A stretch of DNA of 64,000 bases from NCBI RefSeq assembly GCF_022690685.1, contig NZ_JALCYY010000027.1:1-64000 (forward strand), given 5' to 3'. Made by a program: the position numbers and the translations under genes. The notes beneath the pieces are model-generated. The model saw nothing but the letters and a program-made list of their open reading frames with translations. It ran no database searches and was not told where the DNA came from. Numbering within the stretch: position 1 is the first letter of the stretch; each line of letters begins with the position of its first letter. Source of the stretch: Anaeromyxobacter terrae (GTDB taxonomy: Bacteria > Myxococcota > Myxococcia > Myxococcales > Anaeromyxobacteraceae). Positions 34,419 to 43,317 of this stretch are shown here, in pieces.

Positions 34419-35288
34419 ATGCACCTCCTTGCGATCCTGCTCGCCGCCACCGCGGTGTCCGACACGACCCCGATCCGTTGCGCGGACTGCGACGCGTGGA
34501 ATGCGCCCCAGGAGCCGTTCCGCATCTACGGGGACACGTACTACGTGGGTCCGAGGGGGCTCTCCTCGGTGCTCATCGACAGTGGCAAGGGGCTCATCCT
34601 GATCGACGGCGGACTGCCGCAGTCGGCGAAGCTCGTCGCCGCCAGCGTTCGCAAGCTCGGGTTCGAGCTGCGCGACGTGCGCTGGATCCTCAACTCACAT
34701 GCGCACTTCGATCACGCGGGGGGGATGGCGGCGCTGCAGCGCATGACGGGCGCGAAGGTGGGCGCGAGCCCCGCCGGCACGCGCGCGCTGAAGACTGGGA
34801 ATGCCGCGCCCGACGATCCCCAGGCCGGGTTCGGCGAGGCCATGCGCTACCCGCCCGTGCGCAACGTGGAACCCATCGCCGACGGCGCGACCGTGACGGT
34901 CGGCGGCGTCACGGTCACGGCGCACCACACGCCAGGCCACACCCCGGGGGGCACCACGTGGACGTGGCGCAGCTGCGAAGGCGACCGCTGCGCCGACGTC
35001 GTGTTCGCCGAGAGCCTGACCGCGATCGCTGCGCCGGGGTTTCGCTACGCCGCCGACACGGCTCGCGTTGCGCAGTTCCGGCGGAGCATCGCCACCATAC
35101 GCGCCCTGCCCTGCGACGTGCTCATCCTCACCCATCCGAGCGGACGCTTCTTCGAGCAACTCGAGGCGAGCGCGCGCGAGGGCAGGACCGCGTTCCTCGA
35201 CTCGAGCGCCTGCCGCGCCTATGCCGACCGCGGCGACGCGTCGCTCTCGCAGCGACTGAGGGACGAGGCCGCCGGCAAGACGCCGTAA
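34419..35288 (+). CDS. Subclass B3-type metallo-beta-lactamase
   Basis: 289 residues with a signal peptide (MHLLAILLAATAVS). Zinc ligands are visible: NSHAHFDHAGG (first site His-x-His and Asp-His), TPGHTPGGTTW and the late His in LILTHPSGRFF. The opening RCADCDAWNAPQEPFRIYGD and TYYVGPRGLSSVLI are typical of subclass B3 (L1-like) enzymes rather than of glyoxalase-type MBL proteins. Predicted to hydrolyse beta-lactams in the periplasm. The ATG 34419 is chosen because of the TACAAT box; the longer frame upstream runs through repeat B. The gene is bracketed by repeats B and C. Confidence 0.85.
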   Translation: MHLLAILLAATAVSDTTPIRCADCDAWNAPQEPFRIYGDTYYVGPRGLSSVLIDSGKGLILIDGGLPQSAKLVAASVRKLGFELRDVRWILNSHAHFDHAGGMAALQRMTGAKVGASPAGTRALKTGNAAPDDPQAGFGEAMRYPPVRNVEPIADGATVTVGGVTVTAHHTPGHTPGGTTWTWRSCEGDRCADVVFAESLTAIAAPGFRYAADTARVAQFRRSIATIRALPCDVLILTHPSGRFFEQLEASAREGRTAFLDSSACRAYADRGDASLSQRLRDEAAGKTP

Positions 35289-35295
35289 GGTCCGC

Positions 35296-35326
35296 GGAAC
35301 TGTCTGGCATCAGCGGCGATGTTCGA
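35296..35326. repeat. 31-bp dispersed repeat C, copy 2
   Basis: Begins 7 bases after the beta-lactamase stop; 26 of 31 positions match 33213-33243 (core ATCAGCGGCGRTGTTCGA). It is followed after 73 bases by repeat B copy 2, so the two look like halves of one composite element. Confidence 0.6.
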
Positions 35327-35399
35327 CTCGCGGTCTCGCTCGCGCGCGCGAGCCGCGAGCGGAGCGAGCGACGGACCCGTCGGATCCGCGGACCGAGGG

Positions 35400-35460
35400 G
35401 ATGAAGCGCGGAACTCTGGGTCTGGCCGAGGTCCGAGGTCAGGCCGGGTCTGGCCGAGGC
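35400..35460. repeat. Dispersed repeat B, copy 2
   Basis: GATGAAGCGCGGAACTCT, then GGGTCTGGCCG, matching 34253-34281 at 27 of 29 positions; a second GGGTCTGGCCGAG follows shortly after. It lies just downstream of the mutM stop. Confidence 0.6.
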
Positions 35461-35484
35461 TTCGGCCGAGCGCCTCCGAGCGCT

Positions 35485-36312
35485 TCACCGCTGGCAGCGC
35501 GGGCAGTAGTACGTCGACCGCTGCGCCTGCACGATCCGGACGATCTCCGCCCGCCGGCAGCGCGGGCACCTCTCACCCTCGCGCGCGTAGACGAGGAACG
35601 GGTTCTCCGCCCCCTCCTCGACGTAGGCGATCTCGGGCCCCTCCTCCCGCGCGATCGTCTCCTTCACCGTCGCGAGGATCCCGTCGGCGAGCCTGCGGAC
35701 CTCGGCCCGCGTGAGCGAGCGCGCCTGCCGGCGCGGATCGATCTTCGCGTGGAAGAGCGACTCGCTCGCGAGGATGTTACCGACCCCGGGGAGGAGCGCC
35801 TGGTCCAGGATGCGGACCTTCACCGGGAGCCTCGATCGGCCGAGCGCGTGCGCGAGCCGCTCGAGGTCGATGCCCCGCTCGAGCGGATCGGGCCCGAGCT
35901 CGGCGATCTCGGGCACCTTCTCGAAGCGCGCGCCCGGCACGACCCGAAGCCGGCCGAACAGCCGCATGTCGTCGAAGTGCAGCACGGCGCCGTCGTCGAG
36001 GTGGAAACGCGCGCGGGAGAAGCGCGTGGCCGTCCCGTCGCCGTCGCGGCGGAGCCACTTGCCCGTCATGCCGAGGTGGGCGAGGAGGCCGACCGGCGCG
36101 CCGTCCTTCTCGAGCGTGACGAGGAGCTGCTTGCCGATGCGCCGGATGTCGCCGAAGCGCGCGCCCTCGAGGCCGCGCGCGAACGAGGCGGGGGTCGCGG
36201 GGCGGAAGACGTAGCGCGCCTTGGGCTCGGGCTCGATCCGCTCGATGCGCCGGCCGTGAGTCCAGCGGCGCAGGTTGCGGGCCGCGATCTCGACCTCGGG
36301 GAGCTCAGGCAC
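35485..36312 (-). CDS. mutM: Formamidopyrimidine-DNA glycosylase
   Basis: Removes 8-oxoguanine and formamidopyrimidines from DNA and nicks the site. 275 residues. The GTG at 36312 gives V/M-PELPEVE, with the catalytic proline directly after the start. The helix-two-turn-helix segment LLPGVGNILASESLFHAKI and the C-terminal zinc finger CPRC...YYCPRC with the QRST loop are intact. It lies 35 bases after rsmB and about 1.4 kb after the peroxiredoxin gene on the same strand, so oxidative-damage repair and peroxide removal are probably cotranscribed. Confidence 0.95.
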   Translation of the reverse strand: MPELPEVEIAARNLRRWTHGRRIERIEPEPKARYVFRPATPASFARGLEGARFGDIRRIGKQLLVTLEKDGAPVGLLAHLGMTGKWLRRDGDGTATRFSRARFHLDDGAVLHFDDMRLFGRLRVVPGARFEKVPEIAELGPDPLERGIDLERLAHALGRSRLPVKVRILDQALLPGVGNILASESLFHAKIDPRRQARSLTRAEVRRLADGILATVKETIAREEGPEIAYVEEGAENPFLVYAREGERCPRCRRAEIVRIVQAQRSTYYCPRCQR

Positions 36313-36347
36313 GCGCGACCTCGATCTCGACCCCGACCGCCCGGCGC

Positions 36348-37661
36348 CTACTTCCGCTTCTCGAACGCCGCCACGAAGAAGCCGTCCGTCCCGTGCCGGT
36401 GCGGGAAGAGCTCGAGCCGCGCGCCGTCCACGCCGAGCGCCTTCGCCCGCTCCTCGCCGAGCAGCGGCGCGAGCGGCACCGGCACGAGCCCGACCTCGCG
36501 CTCGGCGAAGTCCGCCACCTCGCCGTTCTCGGTCCGGCCGATCGAGCAGGTCGCGTACACGAGCCGCCCACCCGGCTTGAGCAGCGCCGCGAAGCGCCGG
36601 ACGAGCGTGCGCTGGATCCCGGCGAAGCGGGCCGGGTCCTCGGGCGTGAGCCGCCAGCGCGCGTCGGGCTTGCGGCGCAGCGTGCCGAGCCCGCTGCACG
36701 GCGCGTCCACGAGTACGAGGTCGGCCTGCCCGGCGAGGTCCTGGAGCTGCCCCTCGGCCTCGGGCCCGGCGGCGATGACGCGCGCGCGGAGGTTGTGCAC
36801 GCCGGCGCGGCGGGCGCGCTTCTTCGCGTCCTCGAGCCGGTCCGCGTCCGTGTCGAGCGCGTGGAGCGATCCCTTGTTCCGCATCTCCATGGCGAGCGCG
36901 AGCGACTTGCCGCCCGCGCCCGCGCAGGCGTCCACCACGATCTTGCCCGGGCGCGCGCCGCAGGCGAGCGCGATGAGCTGGCTGCCCTCGTCCTGGATCT
37001 CGAAGCGCCCCTCGCGGAACGAGCCGAGCGCGAACGCGTTCTGGTGGCCGTCGAGGACGAGCCCCCACGGCGAGTGGGGGGTCGGCTCGGCGCCGACGCC
37101 CTCCGAGCCGAGCCTGCCGCGCAGCTCCTCGCGGTCGCCCTTGAGCAGGTTCGTGCGGACCGTGAGCGGCGCCCGCGCGTTCATCGCGGCCGCGAGCGTG
37201 CGCGCCTCGCCCTCCCCGAGCTCGCGCACGAAGCGCTCGGCGATCCAGCGCGGCAGGGACGCCTCGAGCGCGAGCCGCTCGATCGGGTCCGCGATCGCGG
37301 CGAGCCGCGCCTCGGCGCCCTCGAGCCGGGCGAGCGCCGCCGGGGAGACGGCGAACCGCCGCGCCGCGTCCGCCGGGGCGAGGTGCTCGAAGCGGACGAG
37401 CCAGGCGGCGTAGCGCGTCGCGAGGTCCGGCGCGCCGCCGAGCAGGAAGTCGAGCTGCCCCTGCCACCGGATGAGCCCGTAGACCGACTCGGCGACCGCT
37501 CGCCGCTCGGAGGCCCAGAGCTTCGGCTCGCGCCGGAGCGCGCGCTCGAGGGCGCGATCCGCGAGCCAGGCCTGGTCGCGCACGAGACCGTGGACCTCCA
37601 GGACGAGCGGGTCCACGAGGTCGTTGCGGTTCGGGCGGGGTCGGAGCGGTTTGCGCGGCAT
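36348..37661 (-). CDS. rsmB: rRNA cytosine-C5 methyltransferase, RsmB/NOL1-NOP2-Sun family
   Basis: Uses S-adenosylmethionine to methylate a cytosine in RNA; the closest well-known member modifies 16S C967. 437 residues from ATG 37661. The N-terminal NusB-like helical domain (about 15-140) and the Rossmann methyltransferase domain (about 200-437) are present. It has VVDACAGAGGKSLALA (SAM site), VDAPCSGLGTLRRKPD (catalytic motif IV Cys) and YATCSIGRTENGEV (nucleophile Cys). It sits 43 bases after the peroxiredoxin gene. The exact target site is inferred from family only. Confidence 0.9.
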   Translation of the reverse strand: MPRKPLRPRPNRNDLVDPLVLEVHGLVRDQAWLADRALERALRREPKLWASERRAVAESVYGLIRWQGQLDFLLGGAPDLATRYAAWLVRFEHLAPADAARRFAVSPAALARLEGAEARLAAIADPIERLALEASLPRWIAERFVRELGEGEARTLAAAMNARAPLTVRTNLLKGDREELRGRLGSEGVGAEPTPHSPWGLVLDGHQNAFALGSFREGRFEIQDEGSQLIALACGARPGKIVVDACAGAGGKSLALAMEMRNKGSLHALDTDADRLEDAKKRARRAGVHNLRARVIAAGPEAEGQLQDLAGQADLVLVDAPCSGLGTLRRKPDARWRLTPEDPARFAGIQRTLVRRFAALLKPGGRLVYATCSIGRTENGEVADFAEREVGLVPVPLAPLLGEERAKALGVDGARLELFPHRHGTDGFFVAAFEKRK

Positions 37662-37704
37662 GGCAGTCAAGGCCCGCCGGCGCGGGGCCGGCGGGCGCGC
37701 GACC

Positions 37705-38160
37705 TTACAGGCTCTCGAGCACCTCCGCCACGTGCCCCTCCACCTTCACCTTCGGGAAGACGTGCTCGACCTTGCCGTCGGGGCCGACGAGGACGGTCGT
37801 CCGCTCGGTCCCCATCGTCTTCTTCCCGTACATGTTCTTCTCCTTCCAGACGCCCCAGGCCTGCATCACCTCGGCGTCGGGATCGGAGAGGAGCGGGAAC
37901 GGCAGGTCGTACTTCTCCTTGAACTTCTTCTGCGCGGCGGGCGTGTCCTTCGAGATCCCCACGACGGCCACCTTCTTCTTCTCGAACGCGTCGACTTCGT
38001 CACGGAAGTCGCAGGCCTCCCGCGTTCAACCGGGGGTGTCGGCCTTCGGGTAGAAGAACACGACGACGCGCTTCCCGGCGAAGTCGGAGAGCTTCACCTG
38101 GTTCCCCTCCTCGTCGGGCAGCGCGAACTGCGGGGCCTTCTTGCCCACCTCGAGCGCCAT
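37705..38160 (-). CDS. bcp: Selenocysteine-containing peroxiredoxin (Bcp/PrxQ type), TGA at codon 45 read through
   Basis: 151 residues if the in-frame TGA at 38028-38026 is read as selenocysteine. The text before is MALEVGKKAPQFALPDEEGN...KADTPG; after it comes TREACDFRDEVDAFEKKKVA, then VVGISKDTP. In Bcp/PrxQ proteins this position is always the peroxidatic Cys of DTPGCTREAC, and Cys50 is the resolving Cys. The frame is kept across the TGA, and both sides are well conserved. AGGAGG lies before ATG 38160. A 7-bp hairpin (37992-38011) lies at bacterial SECIS distance. It reduces peroxides in the cytosol. An automated caller would split this gene into two fragments. Confidence 0.88.
37992..38011 (-). 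promoter_or_regulatory. Candidate bacterial SECIS element
   Basis: In the mRNA, CGACUUC (38011-38005) pairs perfectly with GAAGUCG (37998-37992) around the six-base loop CGUGAC. The loop starts 22 nt after the UGA, and its G is nucleotide 23, inside the 16-37 nt window known for SelB-dependent elements, with the G among the first two loop bases. A competing 8-bp stem with G-U pairs (CGCGGGAG/CUUCCGUG) starts one base after the UGA. Confidence 0.75.
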
Positions 38161-38270
38161 GGATCCTCCTCTGGCTCCGCCGGCGCGGGATCGAGGCCGG
38201 CCGGTCGGAGCGACCGCGTAGGCGTACCCGGGCCGGGGCGCGGGCGCAGGATCCCGGGCGGGGACGGCGC

Positions 38271-38276
38271 TACACT
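38271..38276 (+). promoter_or_regulatory. -10-like box TACACT, 8 nt before an ATG
   Basis: TACACT is followed by CCGCCCCG and ATG 38285. No Shine-Dalgarno sequence; probable leaderless transcript. Confidence 0.5.
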
Positions 38277-38284
38277 CCGCCCCG

Positions 38285-39298
38285 ATGCGCCGCCGCTCGA
38301 AGCCCAGGCACGGCCCCGCCCCCGCGCCGCCCGGAGCCGCGCCCGCGCCCCCCCGCGCCCGCCCGGCCGCGCCGGGGACCGCGGACGACGTGCTCCTCGC
38401 CTGGGCGCGCGACCGGGACGGCAAGAAGGTCCACGCGCTCCGGCTCGACCCCGCCGACCGCCGCCGTCGCGCCCCCTTCACGTGCCTCGGCTGCGGCGAC
38501 GAGCTCGTCCCGCACCTCGGCAAGGTCCGCCGGCCCCACTTCGCCCACCGGGCCGGCTCGGCCTGCCCGCTCACCGCGCCCGAGACCGCTCTCCACCTCG
38601 ACGCCAAGGAGCGGCTCCTGGCGCTCTGCGAGGACGCGTTCGCCGGCCGCCGCCGCGTGACGCTCCTCGCGCGCTGCCCTTCCTGCCGGCGCGCCGCGCC
38701 GCGCGACCTCGCGCGCGAGGGCGATCGCGCCCTGACCGAGGGCGCCGTGGGCGCGCTCCGCGCGGACGTGCTCGTGCTCGCCGGGGAGCGCCCCGCGCTC
38801 GCCCTCGAGGTGGTGGTGACGCACGCGGTGGACGCGGAGAAGGAGGCGGCGCTCGCGGTCGCGGCCGTCCCGGCGGTCGAGATCGACGCCCGGGCAGAGT
38901 GGGAAGGAGAGGACGCGGAGGGGGTCGCCGTCGCCTGCCTCCGGAGCCTGGGGTTCCCGCCGTGCCCCGCCTGCGCGGCGGAGGCGCGGGCGGACGCGGA
39001 TCGGGCGCTCGGCGGCGAGCGGGCCGAGATCGCCGAGCTCGAGGCGTACCGGGCGCGCGGCTTCTTCGGCGCCCGGCCGGCGCTGCCTTCCGTCACCCCG
39101 TCGGCGGCGGACGCACCGCTCTCCAGCGCTGATCGCGCGGCGCTCTCGGAGCGCTTCCGCTGCCCGGCGTGCGGGAGCGGCGAGCTCCGCTTCGGCGAGC
39201 GGATCGCGCGGCACCTCTGCCCCGATCGGACCGACCGGCCGGTCGCCTGGCGGGGCTACGACGGCACGGTCGTGGCGCTGTCCTGGTGGAGGCGCTGA
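38285..39298 (+). CDS. CoiA-like protein with zinc-ribbon and nuclease-like domains
   Basis: 337 residues. After a Pro/Ala-rich leader (to about 32) comes a CoiA-type segment: [20 protein letters not shown], then [11 protein letters not shown] (about 60-90) and [23 protein letters not shown]-(D/E)xK-like nuclease core follows ([11 protein letters not shown]...[16 protein letters not shown], about 160-190). CxxC pairs are at [19 protein letters not shown] and [10 protein letters not shown]. CoiA acts in processing DNA taken up by competence in Gram-positive bacteria; a comparable role here is inference. It starts at ATG 38285 behind a leaderless-type promoter and is not next to other competence genes. 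Confidence 0.65.
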   Translation: MRRRSKPRHGPAPAPPGAAPAPPRARPAAPGTADDVLLAWARDRDGKKVHALRLDPADRRRRAPFTCLGCGDELVPHLGKVRRPHFAHRAGSACPLTAPETALHLDAKERLLALCEDAFAGRRRVTLLARCPSCRRAAPRDLAREGDRALTEGAVGALRADVLVLAGERPALALEVVVTHAVDAEKEAALAVAAVPAVEIDARAEWEGEDAEGVAVACLRSLGFPPCPACAAEARADADRALGGERAEIAELEAYRARGFFGARPALPSVTPSAADAPLSSADRAALSERFRCPACGSGELRFGERIARHLCPDRTDRPVAWRGYDGTVVALSWWRR

Positions 39299-39615
39299 GC
39301 TCCTTCACCCACGGACGCAAGGGGGTCGCGCCAAGCAGCCGAATCCGCAGGTGTTTTCGCCTCCGGTGCCCCCTCGTTTCCCGCGCCCGCTCGCCTTGCG
39401 ACGGGGAGTCCGTTGTGTTAGAGGACGGTCCCCCGTGCGCCCTCGTGGCACGCGGTGGCGCGTCCTGCAGCGAAGGACGCGTGGCGCAGCAAATTCACAC
39501 ACCTCCCGCATCGGCGCGCTCCGGTGCTCCCGGCGACGGCGGTTTCTCGCCCGTCCCGTGGGTCAAAAGGCGCGTCTTCGTCCCGGCGAGGTGGCGGACA
39601 CAAACCGGAGATCAC
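39299..39615 (+). promoter_or_regulatory. rpsB promoter and long leader
   Basis: This 317-base gap contains TTGCGA (39396-39401), a 16-nt spacer and TTAGAG (39418-39423), a fair sigma-70 promoter. The resulting leader would be about 185 nt. It could carry a binding site for S2 autogenous control, as in other bacteria, but I see no fold that I recognise. A CGGAG site precedes the rpsB ATG. Confidence 0.5.
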
Positions 39616-40674
<1,059 letters not shown>

Positions 40675-40698
40675 CCCACGCCGATCCCGGAGCTTTCC

Positions 40699-40725
40699 GG
40701 GGGCGGGCCCGGCGGGTCCGCCCCC
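40699..40725 (+). terminator. Strong hairpin between rpsB and tsf (attenuator or processing site)
   Basis: GGGGGCGGGCCC (40699-40710) and GGGTCCGCCCCC (40714-40725) form a 12-bp stem with one G-U pair and a 3-nt loop, followed by GATCCATTTTC. It could terminate part of the rpsB transcripts or protect RNA ends, adjusting the S2 to EF-Ts ratio. Confidence 0.5.
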
Positions 40726-40759
40726 GATCCATTTTCAACGCACTCAAGGAGAACAACCC

Positions 40760-41419
40760 GTGGCCGAAGTGAACGCGAACATGGTGAAGGAGCTCCGGGA
40801 GAAGACCGGGGCCGGCATGATGGACTGCAAGAAGGCGCTCTCCGAGGCCGGCGGCGACTTCGCGAAGGCGGAGGAGGTTCTCCGCAAGAAGGGCCTCGCC
40901 GCCGCGGCCAAGAAGTCCTCCCGCGCCGCCACCGAGGGCCAGGTCGCGAGCTACATCCACATGGGCGGCAAGATCGGCGTCCTCGTGGAGGTGAACTGCG
41001 AGACCGACTTCGTCGCCCGCACCGATGGCTTCCAGTCGCTCGTTAAGGACATCGCGATGCAGATCGCCGCCGCGTCGCCGACCTGGGTCCGCCGCGAGGA
41101 GGTCCCCGCCGAGATCGTCGCGAAGGAGCTCGAGATCGCGAAGGCGCAGATGCGCGATCAGAAGAAGCCCGAGGCGATCCTCGAGAAGATCGCCCAGGGC
41201 AAGCTCGAGAAGTTCTACGAGCAGTTCTGCCTCCTCGATCAGCCGTTCGTGAAGGAGGACAAGAAGAAGATGTCCGAGGTCCTCACGGACGCGGTCGCGA
41301 AGATCGGCGAGAACATCCAGGTCCGCCGGTTCGCCCGCTTCGTGCTCGGCGAGGGGCTCGAGAAGAAGCAGGAGAACCTGGCCGAAGAGGTCGCCAAGGC
41401 GGCCGGGCTCCAGAAGTAG
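40760..41419 (+). CDS. tsf: Elongation factor Ts
   Basis: Nucleotide-exchange factor for EF-Tu. 219 residues, a short single-core form (E. coli has 283). The N-terminal domain VKELREKTGAGMMDCKKALS (about 6-25) and the Tu-contact motif VEVNCETDFVART (about 76-88) are intact. One core subdomain follows, then FVLGEGLEKKQENLAEEV. The GTG at 40760 follows CAAGGAGAACAACCC. It is the second gene of the rpsB operon and is closed by a strong terminator. Confidence 0.97.
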   Translation: MAEVNANMVKELREKTGAGMMDCKKALSEAGGDFAKAEEVLRKKGLAAAAKKSSRAATEGQVASYIHMGGKIGVLVEVNCETDFVARTDGFQSLVKDIAMQIAAASPTWVRREEVPAEIVAKELEIAKAQMRDQKKPEAILEKIAQGKLEKFYEQFCLLDQPFVKEDKKKMSEVLTDAVAKIGENIQVRRFARFVLGEGLEKKQENLAEEVAKAAGLQK

Positions 41420-41447
41420 CGGCGTTCCACAATCCGGAGCACCGAGG

Positions 41448-41477
41448 CCCCAGTCCGCGCGAGCGGGCTGGGGTTTT
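41448..41477 (+). terminator. Intrinsic terminator of the rpsB-tsf operon
   Basis: CCCCAGTCCGC (41448-41458) and GCGGGCTGGGG (41463-41473) form an 11-bp stem with one G-U pair and a GCGA tetraloop, followed directly by TTTTC. Confidence 0.9.
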
Positions 41478-41513
41478 CGCCTCCTCGGGGTCCGTCGCAA
41501 GGCCGCTGCGGCC

Positions 41514-41570
41514 GAAGCGCGGAACTCTCGGTCGGGCTCGGGCGGGCGGGCTCGGGCGGGCGCCGCGGGC
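41514..41570. repeat. Dispersed repeat B, copy 3, with a GC-rich tail
   Basis: GAAGCGCGGAACTCTCGGTC at 41514-41533 matches copy 1 with one mismatch. It then passes into GGGCTCGGGCGGGC units, one complete and repeated. As at copies 1 and 2, the core is followed by short GC-rich tandem units and lies just outside gene ends. Confidence 0.6.
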
Positions 41571-41592
41571 GTCGGGCGCGCGTCCGGCGGCG

Positions 41593-43230
41593 CTACCGGC
41601 GGGTACCGACCATCACGACGACATAGGCGGCGTTGCGCCCCAGGACCGGGTGCATGCCCTGCGCGACGCCGACGCCCAGGAGCTGCCCCTGCGCGACGAC
41701 GTTCGGGTCCTGGGCGAGCTCGAGCGGCTCCGCCTTGGCGCCCGTCAGCAGGTTCACGCGCCGGAACCGCTTGTTGAGCGCGGCGGTGATCTCTGCGGCG
41801 CGCTTCGGGGGGGCTCCTCCGGCCTCGGCGAGCCCAGTGGCGTAGTCCTGCGCGAGCCGCTCGAGCGCGGGGTCGCTCGAAAGCGGCGCCGCGCGCGCCT
41901 CGACGCGCTTCTTCGCGATGGCGGCGCGGAGCTCCGCCCGCAGCGCCTGCGGGTCCACGGGGGGCAGCTCCTTGATGAAGAGCTCGTTGACGACCACCAC
42001 GGGGCGCCCGTCCGGCTCGGTCGCGCGGGCGAGGCCCACGGCCCCGGTCGTAAGCTCGGGGTTCATGTAGTTCGCGCGGTGCTCGGGGCTCTCCAGGAAT
42101 CGCTCGTGGGCCTGTTCCGCGGAGGAGGCGAGCCCCGGATTCAGGAGCACGAGCGGCGAGGCGACCCCGAGCTGGCGCAGGCGCTCGGCGATGTCCACGG
42201 GCCTGGAGTCCGCGCCGATCCGCTGATCGCGCAGGCTCTCCGAGTACTCCCGTGCCACCTTGGCGATGCCGTCGTCCCAGCGCAGCGCCGAGAGCCCGGC
42301 CGTGGTCCGCTCCGCGTTGATGATGTCGAAGAGCTTTCGCTCCTGCGCCGCGACCTCGGCGGGCCAGCCCGGCGTCGGACCGACGGCGACGGCGGTAGGG
42401 AGCTCCGTGTTGCACGCGATCGGGATGGTCGCGACGGTCCGCTCGCCGCCCGCCCGCGGGTCCTGGGCGCGGATCTCGACCTGGACGCGACCGGGGTGCT
42501 CGCCGCAGCGGACGTCGGCCCGAAACTGCTTTCCGCGCGCCTGCTCCGGTCTCGAGACCTGACCGCGAACGTCGCTCGAGACGACCTTCGGATCCTGGAG
42601 CTCGCCGAGGAGACGGCCCGTGAGCGCCGCCTGCTCGCCCGGCCCGAGGCGCCGGGGCAAGGGATCGAGCTCGATGGCCACGTCCTGGAGGAGCAGCACG
42701 ACGCGGGTCGAGTTCTTCTTCAGCCGGGTGGTGGCGACGCCGAAGCGCGTCTGCCTGGCGTTCGCAGCGAAGCTGGCCGCGGTCTCGTACATCCGCTGCG
42801 CGAGCACCTTCGTGTCCTCGCTCTCGATCGTGGCGATGTTGACCTGCTGTATGGGCGACGCCAGGCCGAAGTAGGACGACACGAACGTCACGACGCTCTC
42901 CGGCGGAGACTCGTCCTCGCCCCACCCCAGGAACGTGTCGGCGGCGGCGCACAGGCGGCCGTCTTCCCCGGGGGGTGGACGACCGCCGCGCCTGGCCGCG
43001 TCGCCGAGCTGGTCGGCGAGCAGCTTGATCGCCCCGCCGGCGGGGCACGACCGGCTCGGGTCGGGCCCGTAGTGCGTCGCGGCGTCGCGCGCCGGCCTGA
43101 ACGTCCCGTCGCTGATGACGCCCGGTCGATGCCTGCTGGACTCGATGGCGGCGCAGGCGCTCGCGAGGAGAAGAGCACCCGCAGCCGTCGCGGCCACGAT
43201 GCTGCGGCCGCTGAGGACGGTGCTGGCCAT
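41593..43230 (-). CDS. Lipoprotein with a CAP/SCP-like domain
   Basis: 545 residues from ATG 43230. MASTVLSGRSIVAATAAGALLLASAC is a lipoprotein signal with Cys26 (segment given as MASTVLSG then LLLASAC). The first 270 residues are unrecognised. A CAP domain then spans about 285-430: ERKLFDIINAERTTAGLSAL, IAKVAREYSESLRDQ and AHERFLESPEHRANYMNPEL, the classic His/Glu pattern. A further 115 residues follow. CAP proteins are secreted and bind lipids or peptides or act as proteases; the role here is unknown. It is 87 bases after TBDR-1 on the same strand. Confidence 0.78.
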   Translation of the reverse strand: MASTVLSGRSIVAATAAGALLLASACAAIESSRHRPGVISDGTFRPARDAATHYGPDPSRSCPAGGAIKLLADQLGDAARRGGRPPPGEDGRLCAAADTFLGWGEDESPPESVVTFVSSYFGLASPIQQVNIATIESEDTKVLAQRMYETAASFAANARQTRFGVATTRLKKNSTRVVLLLQDVAIELDPLPRRLGPGEQAALTGRLLGELQDPKVVSSDVRGQVSRPEQARGKQFRADVRCGEHPGRVQVEIRAQDPRAGGERTVATIPIACNTELPTAVAVGPTPGWPAEVAAQERKLFDIINAERTTAGLSALRWDDGIAKVAREYSESLRDQRIGADSRPVDIAERLRQLGVASPLVLLNPGLASSAEQAHERFLESPEHRANYMNPELTTGAVGLARATEPDGRPVVVVNELFIKELPPVDPQALRAELRAAIAKKRVEARAAPLSSDPALERLAQDYATGLAEAGGAPPKRAAEITAALNKRFRRVNLLTGAKAEPLELAQDPNVVAQGQLLGVGVAQGMHPVLGRNAAYVVVMVGTRR

Positions 43231-43317
43231 GCGCGCCTCCCTCGTTCTCGTCGCGGCGCGCCGCTGCGGAGACGGACGAGCGCCGGCGTTCCGGCGCCCG
43301 CCCGCCCCGCGGGCGCG

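Noticed and set aside
37705-37971. The peroxiredoxin as a pseudogene or as two separate genes
   Set aside because: The only disruption is a TGA at the catalytic Cys position with frame kept, a good ribosome site at the true start and a SECIS-like hairpin. Random decay would be unlikely to hit only this codon.
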